A stretch of 64,000 bases of DNA from Gammaproteobacteria bacterium CG11_big_fil_rev_8_21_14_0_20_46_22 (GTDB lineage: Bacteria > Pseudomonadota > Gammaproteobacteria > UBA12402), in assembly GCA_002796245.1 (NCBI GenBank), contig PCWT01000023.1, forward strand, positions 20,695 through 84,694, read 5' to 3'. Position numbers and translations under genes: made by a program. Every line of letters begins with the position of its first letter. The first letter of the stretch is position 1. The notes under the pieces are model-generated. The model did not search any database. It was not told the origin of the DNA and saw only the letters and a program-made list of their open reading frames with translations. Positions 63,237 to 64,000 of the stretch are shown in pieces.

Positions 63237-63863
63237 ATGAAAATGACACGTATTGCAACAGCACTTGCTGTTTCTGCTATTGCTGCTTCAGCTTTCGCTG
63301 GTTCAGCGCCTAAATTAATGGGTGATAACAACACTTCTCACCAAGGTTTCTACGTTGGTGCGTTGGCAGGTTATGGTCAAACTAAACTAAGCGGCCAAGG
63401 CCTTAGTTCAAGCGGTGAAAAACTTTGGAGTTTTGCAGGTGGTTTGAACGGTGGTTACCAGTTCAATAACTACATCGCTGCTGAAGTCGGTGGTTTGTAT
63501 TTTGGTGAGACGACGCTAGGTTCTGATTCTAGCACCGGTACTCAAGTTGATGTAAAAGCTAAAGACAACTACGCACTTTATGCTGCGGCTAAAGGCATGT
63601 TCCCAATTAATAATCAATTCGATTTGTTTGGTAAATTGGGTATTGCGGCTGTCCACACTAAGTATGATGCTGCGGCAGATGGCCTATCTGTTAGCCTTGG
63701 TTCACAAACCAACGCTTCGTTGTTGGTCGGCTTGGGTGGTGAATACTACTTCACGCAAAACCTTAGCATGTCATTGGAAGCGGATTATTTCTCACAAAAT
63801 AATCACGGTAAAGCAACACCACGCCATATCGTTGGTTTGTTGGGTTTGGCTTACCACTTCTAA
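63237..63863 (+). CDS. Outer-membrane beta-barrel protein, 208 aa
   Basis: Start at ATG 63237 (GGAGAGG upstream). Signal peptide (about 1-22, A-S-A-F-A-G). The strand pattern G-F-Y-V-G-A-L-A-G-Y-G and G-L-N-G-G-Y-Q-F-N-N-Y-I-A-A-E-V-G-G-L-Y-F is that of the OmpA-like/opacity family, and the last residues L-G-L-A-Y-H-F give the outer-membrane signature. Own promoter and terminator; codon choice and signals suggest good expression. Confidence 0.9.
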   Translation: MKMTRIATALAVSAIAASAFAGSAPKLMGDNNTSHQGFYVGALAGYGQTKLSGQGLSSSGEKLWSFAGGLNGGYQFNNYIAAEVGGLYFGETTLGSDSSTGTQVDVKAKDNYALYAAAKGMFPINNQFDLFGKLGIAAVHTKYDAAADGLSVSLGSQTNASLLVGLGGEYYFTQNLSMSLEADYFSQNNHGKATPRHIVGLLGLAYHF

Positions 63864-63880
63864 GAACATCCGTTCTTGTG

Positions 63881-63906
63881 AAAAGGCAGCTTCGGCTGCC
63901 TTTTTT
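63881..63906 (+). terminator. Intrinsic terminator after the beta-barrel gene
   Basis: AAGGCAGC and GCTGCCTT pair around a TTCG tetraloop, followed by a T-run (63899-63906). Confidence 0.93.
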
Positions 63907-63916
63907 ATATCTTGAT

Positions 63917-64000
63917 TAGGGCCTGTTTACAATTCATTTTCACGCTGCAAACTGAGTAAAGTTGGTCCAAATTGTTCATTCTTCTCGTTAAATAGGACTG
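63917..64000. repeat. MITE-like repeat family R1, partial copy cut by the window edge
   Basis: From TAGGGCCTGTTTACAATTCA onward it matches, base for base with few changes, the reverse complement of 9379-9453 (terminal repeat, CTGCAAACTGAGTAAAGTTG, CCAAATTG, then TCGTTAAATAGG). The rest lies outside the window. Confidence 0.88.

Overview
The window reads as chromosomal DNA of a gammaproteobacterium. The gene orders are gammaproteobacterial: asd-fimV-truA, accD-folC-SPOR-cvpA, yajC-secD-secF, suhB/trmJ-iscRSUA-hscBA-fdx-iscX, ibaG-murA and lepA-lepB-rnc-era-recO. Several features recall host-associated Legionellales/Coxiellaceae-type bacteria, but I cannot place the organism more precisely from sequence alone. 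These features are an ankyrin-repeat protein, a tyrosine-phosphatase-like protein, a proline-rich coiled-coil protein, type III pantothenate kinase, ketone-body enzymes, and abundant palindromic intergenic repeats. I see no rRNA, tRNA, prophage, intact insertion sequence or CRISPR array.

Layout. 1-9.3 kb: end of a large NAD-glutamate dehydrogenase gene, then asd, two unknown genes, a reduced fimV-like gene, truA, murI, accD, folC, a SPOR protein and cvpA. 9.3-15 kb: a MITE-like repeat, two unknown coiled-coil genes, miaE, and a ketone-body module (bdhA, scoA, scoB) around two large palindromes, then two small secreted proteins. 15-28.3 kb: a methionine ABC transporter with permease and binding protein fused, proS, lemA/M48 protease/DUF502, a beta-barrel protein, split coaC and coaB with coaX, a BepA-like protease, queA, a second MITE-like repeat and a MAPEG-family gene. 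28.4-42 kb: yajC-secDF, suhB, the ankyrin gene, trmJ, the full isc operon, sodC and a phosphatase-like protein. 42-49.6 kb: a 40-residue microprotein, a NIF3 protein, murA, ibaG, recO, era, rnc, lepB and lepA.

49.7-52.7 kb is an accessory island between lepA and an amino-acid permease. It contains a previously unlisted short gene (51679-51849, minus strand) whose product has the layout of a lasso-peptide precursor. The leader has a W-x-x-P-x-L motif and Thr at -2; the core begins with Gly and has Glu/Asp at positions 8/9. The next gene is a lasso-cyclase-type asparagine-synthetase homologue that lacks most of the usual N-terminal domain. A Cys-rich secreted protein follows. A HigBA-like toxin-antitoxin pair and the 3' stub of a second permease gene lie upstream. 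No leader protease (B protein) or exporter is visible, so the locus is either a minimal lasso system served in trans or a decaying one.

52.8-64 kb: the permease, a small membrane protein, the proline-rich coiled-coil protein, a stand-alone receiver domain overlapping an L,D-transpeptidase gene, a FadL-type porin, small secreted proteins, an orphan Phd-like antitoxin, palindromic repeats, a second L,D-transpeptidase, rmuC and an outer-membrane beta-barrel protein. The window ends inside another copy of the MITE-like repeat seen at 9.3 kb.

Functionally the window joins housekeeping blocks (protein export, Fe-S assembly, rRNA processing, CoA and peptidoglycan synthesis) with envelope proteins and a few accessory insertions. 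The insertions sit in intergenic positions of otherwise conserved gene orders: suhB|trmJ, lepA|permease and queA|yajC.
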